Shown: positions 29,701 to 41,420 of the stretch, one piece after another | Layout of the letters: each line of letters starts with the position of its first letter | Position numbering within the stretch: the first letter of the stretch is position 1 | Assembly: GCA_943737045.1 (NCBI GenBank) | Contig: CALSFV010000313.1 | Location: 62,001-126,000, forward strand | Reading direction: 5' to 3' | DNA: 64,000 nucleotides | DNA from: Parapristionchus giblindavisi | Lineage: Eukaryota; Nematoda; Chromadorea; Rhabditida; Diplogasteridae | Program-made: the position numbers and the translations under genes | Notes under the pieces: generated by a model | Databases searched by the model: none | Seen by the model: only the letters and a program-made list of their open reading frames with translations | Told to the model about the DNA's origin: nothing

Positions 29701-32700
29701 TTGGCGAACGCACTGGAAAGTGGCTCGTACATTACAGACAAAAGATTCCGAAAAGATAACATCAAAACTGTTGTACGAAGGAACTGTGCCACCAATAAGG
29801 TTTCTCGCATTGCTTCAGAATGCAGCGAATGCGCGCTAAGTTTGACCAAGTTTGGATAGATGCTGCGGCTCGGGTATTGCCCTGCTGCATTTTTCGACTT
29901 CACATATCATTTTCTATCTCCTTCAATTATGCCTGTGCAAATTTTCATCTGAATTGCTTTCCGCGAGCTGAAAGGATTCCCTTGTTAGTTTCAAAAAAAC
30001 TTCTATCTTGTTTACAAAGCATCACTGTCATCATCGTCGAAATTATGTTCATTTAATCTATTTTCTATGTTTTAGGTATAAAAAATAATAATATGCTTGT
30101 AGGTGAATGGTCTGCGAGTGGGCAAAGAGTTCATGCAGAAAGTATCAGCATACGTAGAGCAAGATGATGCCTTTATCGGATCTCTCACTGTCAGGGAGCA
30201 ACTACGGTTTGTTGTGAGTACTTGATCTTTGATCTTTAATCTTTGATCTTTAATCTTTGATTTGTTCAGGCTCTCCTACGAATGGGCAAACGATATACGC
30301 GAAAGGAGCAACAGAAACGGGTTGAAGTGGTCATGAAAGATGTTCGTAGATTAATTAATTCAATCTTTGATCTTTGATCTTTGATCTTTTCAGCTCGGTT
30401 TGATGCCTTCAGCAGATACAGTCATCGCGACGAAGTACTCTTCTCGACTGTCCGGAGGCGAAAAGAAACGACTCGCATTTGCTGCAGAGGTACAATACGT
30501 GAACCCGATCCTGACTTGTGCTGGATAGCAATATTCTATTTTATCAACGTGTGTAGGCACGAAAGGAAAAACTGTGACGAGTGAAAAAAAGTTTGAAATA
30601 TATCTAAAAGTGATTTATTTTCGCAAATGGGGCTGAAAGTGGACTCTCCTAAGGCACAATATTCTCAAAATAAGAACAATATGTACATGCTGTATCCTCG
30701 CAAGCATGTTTATTTACATTGTCTTGCAAGTTTTAATAATCGATTATAGATTCTAACATCTCCTCCAATTCTTCTTTGCGATGAGCCAACATCCGGATTA
30801 GATGCATTCCTGGCTTTTCAAGTCGTTTCGGTTCGTTTTTTTTTCTTTTTAAAATATCGAACAAACCATTCTGAATAGTATGAAATAAAATATCCCCTTT
30901 TCCTTTTGTTCAGTTTACATGTTTGATACTTCTACTGCATCATGTTTCAACTTTAATCACTTTTTAAAACTTGGAAGATGTTATATTTTTGAAAAAATCA
31001 AAACCATTGCTTTCAGTTACTGAAGAAATTGGCACAAAAGAAGGGAATGACGATAGTTCTGACCATTCATCAACCTTCCTCACAAGTGTTCGCACAATTC
31101 GACAGGTCACACACTTATTTATTTATTTATCATGCGTCATATATGTAGATGTTTCAACGAGTTTAAAAAACGATTAAAATGAACACATCAAAGATCATAC
31201 TTTGCAGAATTTTTGCATGTCAAAAATCTTATTTCCTAGCTTTTTAAAAATCAAAGATCACAATTTCAGAATCTATATGATGGCTGAGGGACGTGTAGCA
31301 TTCGCCGGAACTCCAGCACAGGCTAAGGAGGCATGGGCAAAGTGAGCATATTAGTTTAAATCTATAATTGTTGAACATATTGATAGCCAAAATATTGAAG
31401 ATTGCATACATTTCATTAAGTTTTGCTGCGATTTTTTTCCTATTTTTCCATTCAAAAATTTTGCATAATTTTTAAATTTTGCGATCATAACCATTGCAGC
31501 ATCGGCAAATCGTTACCCCTCAATTTCAATCCTGCCGATCATTATATCAACACATTGGCGGTCACATCAGGACAAGATGAGGATCGACAACGAAGGGATG
31601 TCAAGGTATATTTTATAGTAGTCTTCAGTATTGTGTGGTCTACAGTCCTTTTATTTACTCTCTACGCAAACGTGTGAAGTACAGATCACTCAAATAAAAA
31701 TATTAAATCATATAAATCATATTTCAAAAAAAAATCATTGAAAATTGTAGCGCATGTGCGATTCGTTCGCGATATCTCCCTTGGGACGGTCACTCCAACG
31801 GGAAGCAAGGACTGGAGAGAATAGGTTTGTATAATCAACATAATATTATATATTTAGGAAATATGGGAATCCTAAAATAAGATGAATGAACAGTGAAGGT
31901 GAACGCTACGCCAAAACTATGGCATTATAGGAAAATGATCAAAAATTTTTAAAAAAAACCTACGGAAGATGAAATCATTAGATCTTTTGCTTCTAACTCT
32001 ATGCGAAGTATCAAGTAGAGACCGCCAGCTTGTTCAGCGTTTCAGAAACTTCTTAACATTAATAATTTTATTTTCATCGTGATTAATCGTAGATGATGCT
32101 TGTAAACATGCAAATGTAATATTATTTTTAAAGGAATAGTTCCGAGCTAATTTCAAACTATCCTCTCTCGACTTCGTTGTTGACGAAAGAGGACGGCCTG
32201 AGCGGAGTTCCAAATTAGCCCATTCTATGCCTTTAAAGATGGAGACTCTCGAGTTTTTCTCTCGTAATAATACTGTTCACGTAGGGGGTTTCTCCTTGTT
32301 TAACAACTGATAAAAGCTTCAAATATAAATTACAGAAAAGAAAGTGAACCGACGGACTTGAGGAGTAGTGAAGAAGGACAATTCAGGCATCGAAGAAACT
32401 CAGCCAGAAGTGATCGATATAAGAGCACGTATGAAGAGATCAAAGATCAAAGATTAAAGGTTAAAGATCAAAGTTCAATTATCATATTCAGATGGATGCA
32501 GCAACTTTGTGCGCTTACTTGGAGAAACTACAAAACGACTTGGCGAGATCCGAGCTACCTGAAAATGCAACTGTTTGATGCAATTGTAAGTTTTATCTAT
32601 AATTGAAGCACCAAAACAGTCAAATTTTAATTTAAACTTACACTCAGATAAATCTGAAACCACCGCTCTGGTCAAAATCTCTCGTAGGCTCTGATGTGTA

Positions 32701-34688
32701 TCGTCGGCGACTGCCAAAACTTTATTAAAATTTTCAAAACAACACTCAAATATCATTTTCAAAGGCCATGAAAAGACTAGTGAAATATGTGAAATATGTG
32801 CAAAAATCAAGTAGTTTTCTCCACTTTTTGCATCTTTTGAATATAACATTGCAATTTTTTCTCAGTTGTTTCAATAAATGTGGATATTGTGAATTATCGA
32901 TTTTCTAGATCGTTGCGATTCTGACAGGAGTGATCTATCTGGGGACACCGCTTACACAGGCTACGATTATGAATGTGAATGGAAGCATCTGGCAGAATAT
33001 TGTCAACCAAAACTTTCTATTCAACTTCTCCACTATGAACGTAAGATTATAGACCTATTGTCGGAAAACTGAGCAAAGATCAAAGATCAAAATATAGTGA
33101 TAGAACCAAAGAATAAAAGATCAAAGATCAAACTATAGGCATTGATCGCTGAGATTCCAAAGTTCTTCCGAGAGCATCGTGCAAGCCTGTACCGAGTGGA
33201 CACTTATTTTCTCGCTAGGAACGTGATTGAGGTCAGTGGCCGTATCCATAAAAGTTGGCAAACAGTTTGCCGAAGAACGAGGCTTTACAACCATAGCATT
33301 TTTGACAAAAACCTCCGCTTACGGATGTGGCGTCACGTTTGCCAGCAAACTATTTGAAAAACTCCATGAATACCTATGTTTGATAACAAGATTTGTTTTT
33401 GACGAATGATGACATGCATATTTACTGATATCGATCGAAAATACGTACACGCATTTTCAGTTTCCCCAACACACCCTGTGTGCTGTACTGTTCTCGACAA
33501 TAATGTACTGGATGAGTGGAATGGTGGCGCGTCTCGATGCATATCTCATCTACGTACTCGTATCGTGTCTCATGATGCATCTTGCCATATCGTTTTGTAA
33601 GTTATTTTCCCTTTAAACCATGAATATTTTAATTAAATTAATATTTGAATTTCTTATTTGAAGCTCCCAAAAAAATGTTTAAAAAGTTCAAAAGTGCCAA
33701 AAGAACCGCTGTGCTTTTATACTTTCTTCTTTTCCCAAGTTCTTGCGACTTTGGATGAATCTATAAAAATATATAATAAATAAATAATAAGTAATGAATA
33801 TATTTTTTTAAATTTCAGCCTATCTCGTAGCATGCATCTTTTCCCACCGAGCCGTTGCGTCAACAGTTCTTCCGATATTCACAATACCTGCTTTGGCTTT
33901 CTCCGGTTTCTATATCAATGTGGTAAGTCGTGTGGAGTCTTCTGATGATGCCCTATTCACATAGTTTCCGGTTTCGGTGTCTAGATCCGAAGCCCGAAAC
34001 ATCGGACTGACCTAATCTCTTATCTTCCTTTTCTTTCTATGTGACACGGCCAAGCCAACCCCCATGCGAATATTCTTAACTGTGGCTTATCTTATCTTAA
34101 CTTATCTTAACTTATGTAACTCTCAGGCCACCCTCCCAATCTACTTTCTACCTCTCCGTTATCTCTCATACTTCTCGTATGCCTATGAAGCTTTGGCAGT
34201 CAATCAATGGATTCATATCGATACGATTCCAGGTCAGAAACATTTTGTTATACGGTGTAGCATTGTGACACGTTTACGTGGGCGTAAACGTGCTACATTA
34301 GCCTTATGTGAATCCGTACACGTAAACTTTGCACGGTGTAAATGTCAAACTTAATTTTGTCTATAATGTAATATTTATATCATTATATTGTGTTTATTCC
34401 GTATACTGTTCGAAAGTTACAATTTCTGTTTCCTGTGGTCATATAAAAGAACACATTTATATTTATAAATAAATAAATATTCTTATAATGATTCTTATTA
34501 TTATTATAACCATTGCAGGCTGCACTGCTTCAACTAAAAAGTGTCTGCACAATGGCTTGGAGGTCCTCGAATCTCTCTCATTTCATCCTTCCAATATGTA
34601 CACGAATATATTCATTCTCATTGGAATGATCGTCGTTGTTCGATTGTTGGCCTTCCTCGCACTGTACTTAAGGAGTAGGAAAAATTGA
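26736..34688 (+). CDS. White-type ABCG half-transporter, complete
   Basis: Twenty exons: 26736-26837, 27861-27920, 28033-28137, 28814-28922, 29164-29291, 30103-30213, 30270-30341, 30394-30489, 30750-30830, 31017-31105, 31270-31341, 31500-31605, 31751-31824, 32336-32585, 32909-33040, 33139-33231, 33461-33596, 33819-33922, 34127-34232, 34519-34688. Every junction keeps phase, giving 731 residues. The ATP-binding cassette is N-terminal: Walker [10 protein letters not shown] (about 140-148), signature LSGGEKKR (about 248), Walker [13 protein letters not shown] (about 268), H-loop TIHQPSS (about 306). A White-type NPADHYIN follows, then six predicted membrane helices with an extracellular Cys-containing loop before the last. 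This cassette-first order defines ABCG. Such proteins dimerise and export small molecules; the substrate is unknown. The ATG is 3 nt after an acceptor (ATTCAG), a possible trans-splice site. Introns hold a LINE fragment and a MITE. Confidence 0.93.
28300..28800 (+). mobile_element. LINE reverse-transcriptase C-terminal fragment in ABCG intron 3
   Basis: The frame 28342-28620 encodes [20 protein letters not shown], an [20 protein letters not shown] patch and a LPENRIDFS end. This resembles the arginine-rich C-terminal tail of Jockey/CR1-type RTs (KRR...FLKG; TRG...PRSR...NSLPE). An A/T-rich ATAAATAAATT tail follows near 28765. It lies in the transcribed orientation of the host intron. Confidence 0.6.
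29488..29984. mobile_element. MITE, CAAGGGAA ends, TTA target duplication (copy 2)
   Basis: Ends CAAGGGAATCCTTTCAGCTC and its complement; inverted arms extend about 165 bp (29488-29655 with 29815-29984). TTA flanks both sides (29485-29487, 29985-29987). It lies in the ABCG intron between the Walker A exon and the next. Confidence 0.9.
32130..32236. repeat. Palindromic hairpin element in ABCG intron
   Basis: TTTAAAGGAATAGTTCCGAG and the right side ATGCCTTTAAA bracket the family core (AACTATCCTCTC ... GAGCGGAGTTCCAAATTAG). Confidence 0.75.
34248..34350. repeat. Possible diverged GCGGTGTTACA-family element
   Basis: TACGGTGTAGCATTG and TGCACGGTGTAAATG surround inverted CGTTTACGTG / CACGTAAAC words inside the last ABCG intron. 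Ends are not cleanly inverted, so membership is uncertain. Confidence 0.4.
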
Positions 34689-34953
34689 TTATCGATTTTT
34701 ATTGATTGATTGATTGATTATCGATTTTTACTTGATTGATTGATTATCGGTTTTTAATTGATTGATTGATTGATTATCGATTTTTAATTGATCGATTGAT
34801 TATCGTTTTTTAATTGATTGATTGATTTATTATCGATTTTTTGCTAGACTAGTCTTAGTAGAAAGATAAGTTTTATGACGAATTATGTTAGTTTATTGAT
34901 CTCATGTGTTTGTTACAACTTGCGATAAAACTATCAAGATTTTCCTTTTGTTT

Positions 34954-35935
34954 TAAGAGAGGAATCGCCAGAGGTTCGACCACCCCCCGGACATAGAAAT
35001 TTCGACCCCCTGAAAAATTCAGATTAAGTACTTTGAACGATGCTCTATCGAACTGCGTTGGCCGAATTTGCATATCTGCTCTCATTTTCGAGTAGCGGTA
35101 GGTCAAAGTTGGCAGGTGCGGTATTTTTGGCTCGAGTGTGCGTTAGAAAAATGATCATAACTCCGTTCAAAATAATGATAGAAACTTTTTCAAAAAAAGC
35201 ATCGAAAGAGGAGATTTTGTGCAACATTTCACAGTTGATGACGTCATTTGTCGACCATGCGCCTGTGCGGGGCGGTCGGTTTTATTAAAAAGTGACGTAA
35301 CTTTCCTAATCGGAAAAAGTGCACTTTTCTTCTATGCGCGTTTTGTTGCACCCATATGTGTCTAAAAATGACCCAAGTTTCAGAGGATTTGAGAAATGCA
35401 AAAAAAATGGCGTTGATTTTAGTAACGCGACCTCGGACCTGTCAAAGGAAAGAACGGCTTAATCCTTTATCAAGAAGCAGCAAAGTTGTTTAAATGACTC
35501 AAAAACATCCGAAAATACATTATGAGCTCAAAATATCCATATATGACAGTTATTTGAAACACAAAATCACCGATTTCCGAAAAATTTGAAAAAAAAACGT
35601 TTCAGTAATGTTAATTAATCTTTATAATATTTCTTATAATGTTTTTGAACATTTATGTTTTTGGAAGTGAAGGCCTACCTGCTCTTAGAGCCGAGATTTC
35701 CGCCATAGAGATTACACGCGCGCGCCCCAACTCCGCGCGATGTGTTGCCATAAAATGAACGTTTTCCAGCTCAGAATGACTCAAAACAACTTGTTTCATC
35801 ATTATTATGCAAATTCGGCCAACGCAGTTCGATAGAGCATCGTTCAAAGTACTTAATCTGAATTTTTCAGGGGGTCGAAATTTCTATGTCCGCGGACCCT
35901 CCGAAACGGTCGATTTTCTCGCGATTCCTCTCTTA
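34954..35935. mobile_element. 0.98-kb element with about 130-bp terminal inverted repeats
   Basis: TAAGAGAGGAATCGC on the left and GCGATTCCTCTCTTA on the right begin long inverted arms (34954-35085 and 35800-35935) that include ATTCAGATTAAGTACTTTG and its complement. A TA pair at each edge could be a target duplication (Tc1/mariner type), which is inference. No transposase is visible inside. Confidence 0.88.
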
Positions 35936-36243
35936 TAACAAACAATACCTAGATTGAATTATTTCTTCGGGTAAAGGTGTAGTCGGCGAATATTTATTGT
36001 GAAGATGCTGTATGCACAGAAAGATACGTACCGTACTCCTCTGTAATTTATAAACATTCCCTTTTTTGCCTGGGAATAGTTTTTTTAGTGTTATTTAGTG
36101 TTATAGTACTACATAGTATATTCAAAACTCTCCACCTCCACTCTCTCTTCTTCCTTTTTTACTTCTCCTTTCGTTTCCGTTTTCCATTCAAAACGTCCTC
36201 TCCATTCAAGTAAAGTCTGCCTAAACTGCGACGAGAGTGAGAG
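35936..36243. other. Intergenic, no gene seen
   Basis: AT-rich spacer. The piece near 35970 (AAAGGTGTAGTCGGCGAAT ... ACAGAAAGATA) resembles 41850-41910, another dispersed repeat fragment. Confidence 0.5.
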
Positions 36244-36705
36244 AGCGAGAGGGAGGAGAGGGAGAGGGAGAGGGAGAGGGAGAGGGAGAGGGAGAGGGAG
36301 AGGGAGAGGGAGAGGGAGAGGGAGAGGGAGAGGGAGAGGGAGAGGGAGAGGGAGAGGGAGAGGGAGAGGGAGAGGGAGAGGGAGAGGGAGAGGGAGAGGG
36401 AGAGGGAGAGGGAGAGGGAGAGGGAGAGGGAGAGGGAGAGGGAGAGGGAGAGGGAGAGGGAGAGGGAGAGGGAGAGGGAGAGGGAGAGGGAGAGGGAGAG
36501 GGAGAGGGAGAGGGAGAGGGAGAGGGAGAGGGAGAGGGAGAGGGAGAGGGAGAGGGAGAGGGAGAGGGAGAGGGAGAGGGAGAGGGAGAGGGAGAGGGAG
36601 ATGGAGAGGGAAAGGGAGAGGAAGAGGGAGAGGGAGAGGGAGATGGAGATGGAGAGGGAGAGGGAGAGGGAGAGGGAGAGGGAGAGGGAGAGGGAGATGG
36701 CTCAA
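36244..36705. repeat. (GGGAGA)n microsatellite, about 75 units
   Basis: Nearly pure hexamer, with interruptions at the right end. Strict purine/pyrimidine strand asymmetry. The long Glu-Gly, Arg-Glu and Leu-Pro frames across it are artefacts. Confidence 0.97.
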
Positions 36706-36882
36706 ATACATCTTCAGGGTCTTTCCAACCTGGAAGTACTTTACAAGTACCAAATGCCCTTAGGCCTAGTACTATCTCGATTCCCGCCCATTTCTACAGT
36801 ACCCCAACACTCTACAGTAATCTTTGTCAATATTATCCCTATTTATTTATCCCTTATTTATCTGATTCCATCAATCAATACA

Positions 36883-39800
36883 ATGTCAATACTACCTCCG
36901 CCGGTGTTGCCTGCACGGATCGTTCCGGTATCGATTAACGGGCCAAATTCTCGTCCATATGCCAATTATGATTGCGCTAATGGTGGATGCCCGGATTGCC
37001 CTCAAGGTATTACTGATTTTTTTTTAAATTATTTTATTTAGTTTAATAATTTGCGGTGTATCTGTTTCGACCTTCTTCGAGATGATCAATGTTTGTAGAC
37101 ATTTAGCATGTGTGGCTAAAATGCGCATACCGAGCTAGTTTGAACGTCTCCTCTCTGGCAATATCGCTTTCTTTGTCTACGAGAGAGCATTGCCAGAGCG
37201 GAGAGTTTCAAATTACCCCGTGGTGGGCCTTTAAGATAGTGGTTATCAAAACCGCTTGCCGAAACAACGGGGGACTGAAACCTTTGTCAACGTTCTCTTC
37301 AGCGGTCTAATCTCTCTCGTTGTTGGAGAACAAAGAAATAGTGTGCGCAATGAAGAGGCCGTTGAGAGAGACTATCTCTTTAATTTGGAGGTTTCGTCGT
37401 ACCTCTAACAAATTTTTTACCAAATCTACTGAAACACACAAACCTCACACAAAAGACATTACGTAATTCACAATTTGATTTTTTAAAGTTTTTTTCTGAT
37501 TTTTATTGAAGGTGAAGAATATTTAATTCTTGCTGATGTACTCTAATAAATTAGTTCGTAATGTACATTTTTATAAATAATTTAGTTTTTATATAGACAG
37601 CCGGAAGATTGGAGAATCATAATCGTCTGTCATTGTGGCATTTATCGCGGACTTGAAACATAACTGGGCAAATTCCTTAGCACTTATTGAATGAAGCAGA
37701 AAGTCGAGCAAAAGTTTGACAATCTCTTGGATACCGTAATCTTTGAGGTTGTCCGATCGGTCAGTCGCTGTGTCAGATGGCCAATCAGCGATGTGCCATT
37801 TGTTTACGACAGCCACTGCCAACTTACTGCGTATCCACCAGATGTCAGTTCCAATTCATTATCGCTCATTATGAAATGGAAAAAAGAAAATAGGACGAGA
37901 GAGTGTGTGTGTAAAAAGAGGAGAGTTTTCTCTACTGTTCTGTTCTTTTCGCAACTTTTGAAAAACCCAAAAAATCCAAAACTCCTTTGCTTGTACCGGG
38001 CAACCAAGTTTTAAAAAATTAAAAAATATGTTTCAAATAATTTTTCTCTATCCCTTTGTGCTCTAACTTGGCAATTCTCATACCTGATCAATGTTCAAAG
38101 ATGAAATATCAAAAATCAAAGATAAAAAATCAACGAAGAAATATAAAAAAAATCAGAGATCAAAGATCAACGAACAAAGATCAAAGATCAAGTTAAGGGA
38201 AACGTTTGTGCTCGATGCCTCATGCCATCCAATGTCCTCATTCTCCCAATTGTGTGCTTCCTCATTGGTTGAGAGATGGAATCAATGATTGTGGAGATGG
38301 AGCTGATGAAGGTTATCTCATATTATATTATTTATATTATTTTATTTTATTTTAGTACACTTGTAAACAAACGAATATTCTGGTAATAGTCCCAAACTCG
38401 AGATTTTTTTATTTTCAATCGATAAACGCGAAGAGTGATACGGTGAGAGGAACTACTCTGGTATTTTGCCACTTAAAGTCTACTTAAACTTTCCCACTTT
38501 AAGTAGACTTTAAGTAAACTTAAAGTGAGACGTAAATCTACTTAAAGTGGTGTGGTATACTGTAATGAATTTCGTCAAATGTTCTTTCACTTAAAGTTTA
38601 CTTAAAGTCTACTTAAAGTCTGTGACGTAGTTTAAGTAGACTTTAAGTGGCAAAATACCAGAGTAGGAATATTTACATAAGGGTTGAATATCTCTGATAG
38701 GTTGTGTGATTTATATTATTTTATTTTATTTATTGTGTTCTGCCGCCGTACCAATTCCCTTCTAAAAGGGAGCGAGATCAAGAAGTTCGCTCCCATTTCC
38801 CCTTATAAATGATGGGAATCGGGTGGAAGTTCAATCCATTTTTGAGGGTATGGGCTAGTGTCATAAAGAGAGTGAACTTTTCGAGTGAGAGAGCGATAGA
38901 TCAGTAGAGAAAGTTAGACAACGAGAGCGATTCCCAAATCTTCCCCTCTCTAAGTAGCAGGGAAGAATTGAATTTCTCTGCGCACTCTCAATTATAAATG
39001 CTCTCTCGTTTTTTCTCTAACCTCCCATTTTGAGAATAGCCCATCGTGGATGAAAAGTTCGTGGAACTTTTATCTTATCTCTATCCACCCCTATTCCCTA
39101 TCACTCGGTATGTGCAGTTCATCTATCGCATCCCATGTATCTACCCAATGGTGTATTGACAAGTTCCTTTGTCTCGCACTATTTCTTAGTGGGTTCTAAT
39201 CCCATTCGCACTGGTTCTTTTGCAAATTCTGTAGTTCGGCGAACTTTCACAGTGACAATAAACGAAATGGTATGGCGGCAGTATTCGGATACGTGCTACA
39301 AGGACAATAATTGGTAAACAGATCGCATAAATAGATATTTTTGATAGATCCCTGCCGCTCAGGAATGCTGCGATGTATCAGAGAAGATGAGCTAACAACA
39401 CCATCCACAACGAGCATACCATTGGAGATTCTGGTGAGATCAAAGATCTAAGATCAATAATCAAAGATCAAAGATCAACAATCAAAGATCAAAGATCAAC
39501 AATCAAAGATCAACGATCAGCAATCAAATATCAAAGATCATCACTTAAAGATCATCAATCAAAGATCAAAGATCATCAAAGATCAAAGATCAACAATCAT
39601 TGATCAAAGATCAACAATCAATGTTTGATTCAAGTCAATTTCCAAGGTGGAAGAGCGCCAATCTGATAATACGACAAAGCAATGGGAGAAGGGACGAGGA
39701 GATGGAATAAATCAAACGAGTAAGAGATATTGGATATTTTATTCATCATGTCACCAAACAAACATTAAAAGCACATCCCATGCCAATTTACACTCCTCTC

Positions 39801-41410
39801 TGGTAACACTCTCTTGCAGGCAAAGAAAGCGAGAGAGTGTGGCCAGAGCGGAGAGTTTTGAGTAACCCGGGATGTGTCTAATAGTAAAATCAATCTTTTT
39901 TTTTTGATAAATTCAAAAACACTGTCAATGACATCAGATAAATCAGGTTTATTACTCAGGAAAGAGTTCTAATTTCTCCTTTTCTCAGCGACAGTATGCG
40001 AGTCGTATGAGTTCCAATGTGGGAGTGGCGATTGTGTGTTGGCGGCTGTTCTTCTCGACGGAAAGAATGACTGTGATGATGGAAGCGATGAAGGTTTTCG
40101 CCGATTTTGATCATCTGAAAATTTTCTGATCGAGCAAAGATCAAAGATGGTTTTAGCAATCCCATATACATAGAAAATTCCAGCGAAAACGGGAATTCTT
40201 CTTCTTACTGCACAGGGAATATTCCCTAATCGTCAAAGGCACATACGAACTAATTTGTTGAAACTCTCCGCTTTTGTCACACTCTCTCGTTTTCGTTGTC
40301 TGCGAGAGAGTGTTGCCAGAGCGGAGATTTAGCTCGAAGTGAATTTATCGTTTATCGTTTTAGATCAGAAACAGTCCTTTATAGGATAATAAATATGTTG
40401 TGAGAGAGTGCTCACAGAGCGCGTAGAATTTTAAATTGTCTTGAATCAATTCGAGATCAAAGATCCATCTGTAGATTACTGTAACATCTACGGTAGTTCG
40501 TGTACCTTCGAGGATAAACCGTGCGCTCTTCAACCTGATCTACCCTCGTTCGCATGTGGATGCCCTTCTTTATATGTCAGTTTGCAATACTTATAACATT
40601 TATTATACAGATTTTGTATGCAGGATGTTTAATAGCTGCAATAGGGAAAATTAATAAGAAATTTTTACCATAAACCTGAGGCGCTCATTACATCGAAAAT
40701 TACATTTAAACAACTTAATAAGTCGATTATTGCCGATTAGCTCATCTCAGGTAATTCGATCAAAGTCTGATCAGGAATTTGGCCACTTTTGAATCTGATC
40801 AGACGAAATCAGAATCAGATCAGATCTGATCAGATTCGGACATTGTACTACAACTGCGCCAAGGAATTTGCCGTGCGCGTTTCATTTTTAGGACAGAACA
40901 CGTTTTAATTTGTACTTTTACGATGAAATAATCGTTTCTTATAGATAGATATTTCGTTTTTTTCGTATCACGTTGTTTCATTGAACTAGAAGATTCATAT
41001 ATCCTTTTGTTGTATGCTATGCTTGTAAAATGGAAAAGCTCCAATCTGCAGCTATCATTCAGCGCGAATGACTCGAATTGTTCAAGCAGGATGTGGAGGT
41101 GCTGAAGCCAGGTATGATATTATATTGAAGAGTAGTCCTAAATCAATATAAATCAATATAATTCTGAGCTTTATAGGAACTCGTAATGTAGAGGCGCGGA
41201 ATGAAGGTCGATTTATACTGTCTACAGCTTGCTATGGGAATCACACAGCGTGAGTTGTATTGATTTCTTAATTCATTTACTTTTTCGTGTTATGTCGAAC
41301 TTAGAAGCACTTATATCAGTTTTCGATCTCTTGCTAGTTCTGTTTGGCGCTATGGCAGATTCCATACGCAATATCAAGACAAGATGACTAGTGTTGTAGG
41401 TTCAATATGA
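36883..41410 (+). CDS. LDL-receptor class A and EGF-like domain protein
   Basis: Exons 36883-37006, 38198-38311, 39348-39433, 39647-39719, 39989-40093, 40475-40575, 41090-41111, 41177-41249 and 41320-41410 join in phase to 262 residues. The two LDL-A modules end in the calcium-binding signatures NDCGDGADE and NDCDDGSDE, the second starting CESYEFQCGSGDC. A six-Cys EGF-like segment follows (YCNIYGSSC ... CGCP). Each module sits in a phase-1 exon, the usual shuffling class. The start ATG is uncertain: the same frame stays open upstream and has a hydrophobic stretch (VNIIPIYLSLIYLIP) that could be a signal or type II anchor. The last exons after the EGF module are less secure and include a 22-nt microexon. 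These modules make extracellular receptor or ligand proteins; the specific family is not recognised. Confidence 0.72.
37105..37233. repeat. Palindromic hairpin element
   Basis: GTCTCCTCTCTGGCAATATC pairs with GAGAGCATTGCCAGAGCGGA around GTCTACGAG. It lies in the first intron of the LDL-A gene. Confidence 0.85.
38453..38666. mobile_element. CTACTCTGG-family inverted-repeat element (copy 2)
   Basis: 214 bp, nearly colinear with 25093-25305, with the same ends CTACTCTGGTATTTTG / CAAAATACCAGAGTAG and the same unpaired middle GTATACTGTAATG. It lies in an LDL-A gene intron. Confidence 0.92.
38750..39235. mobile_element. Short relative of the 18252-19516 foldback
   Basis: The left end GTACCAATTCCCTTCT and the right end ACTGGTTCTTTTGCAAATTC are inverted versions of the ends at 19516 and 18252. 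The right part carries a B-box-like GGTTCTAATCC followed by a T-run, so a tRNA-derived piece is possible. Confidence 0.65.
39430..39625. repeat. (GATCAAA)n heptamer cluster
   Basis: About 18 imperfect copies of AAAGATC/AACAATC in one intron, the largest cluster in the window. Smaller runs lie at 3728-3790, 18140-18190, 30230-30260, 46633-46672, 58917-58970, 60604-60655 and elsewhere, mostly in introns and in both orientations. Confidence 0.9.
39774..39886. repeat. Palindromic hairpin element
   Basis: CACTCCTCTCTGGTAACACT pairs with AGTGTGGCCAGAGCGGAGAG. It lies in an LDL-A gene intron directly before an exon. Confidence 0.85.
40244..40350. repeat. Palindromic hairpin element
   Basis: AACTCTCCGCTTTTGTCACA pairs with GAGTGTTGCCAGAGCGGAGA around GTTGTCTGCGAG. 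Confidence 0.85.
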
Positions 41411-41414
41411 GATC

Positions 41415-41420
41415 AATAAA
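41415..41420 (+). terminator. Possible AATAAA polyadenylation signal of the LDL-A gene
   Basis: AATAAA occurs five bases after the proposed stop codon. That is very close, so the true 3' end could differ. Confidence 0.35.

Noticed and set aside
29582..29903. Overlapping frames on both strands
   Set aside because: They are the arms of the MITE at 29488-29984 read in two directions.
36109..36938. Frames of over 200 codons made of Glu-Gly, Leu-Pro or Arg-Glu repeats
   Set aside because: Products of the GGGAGA microsatellite.
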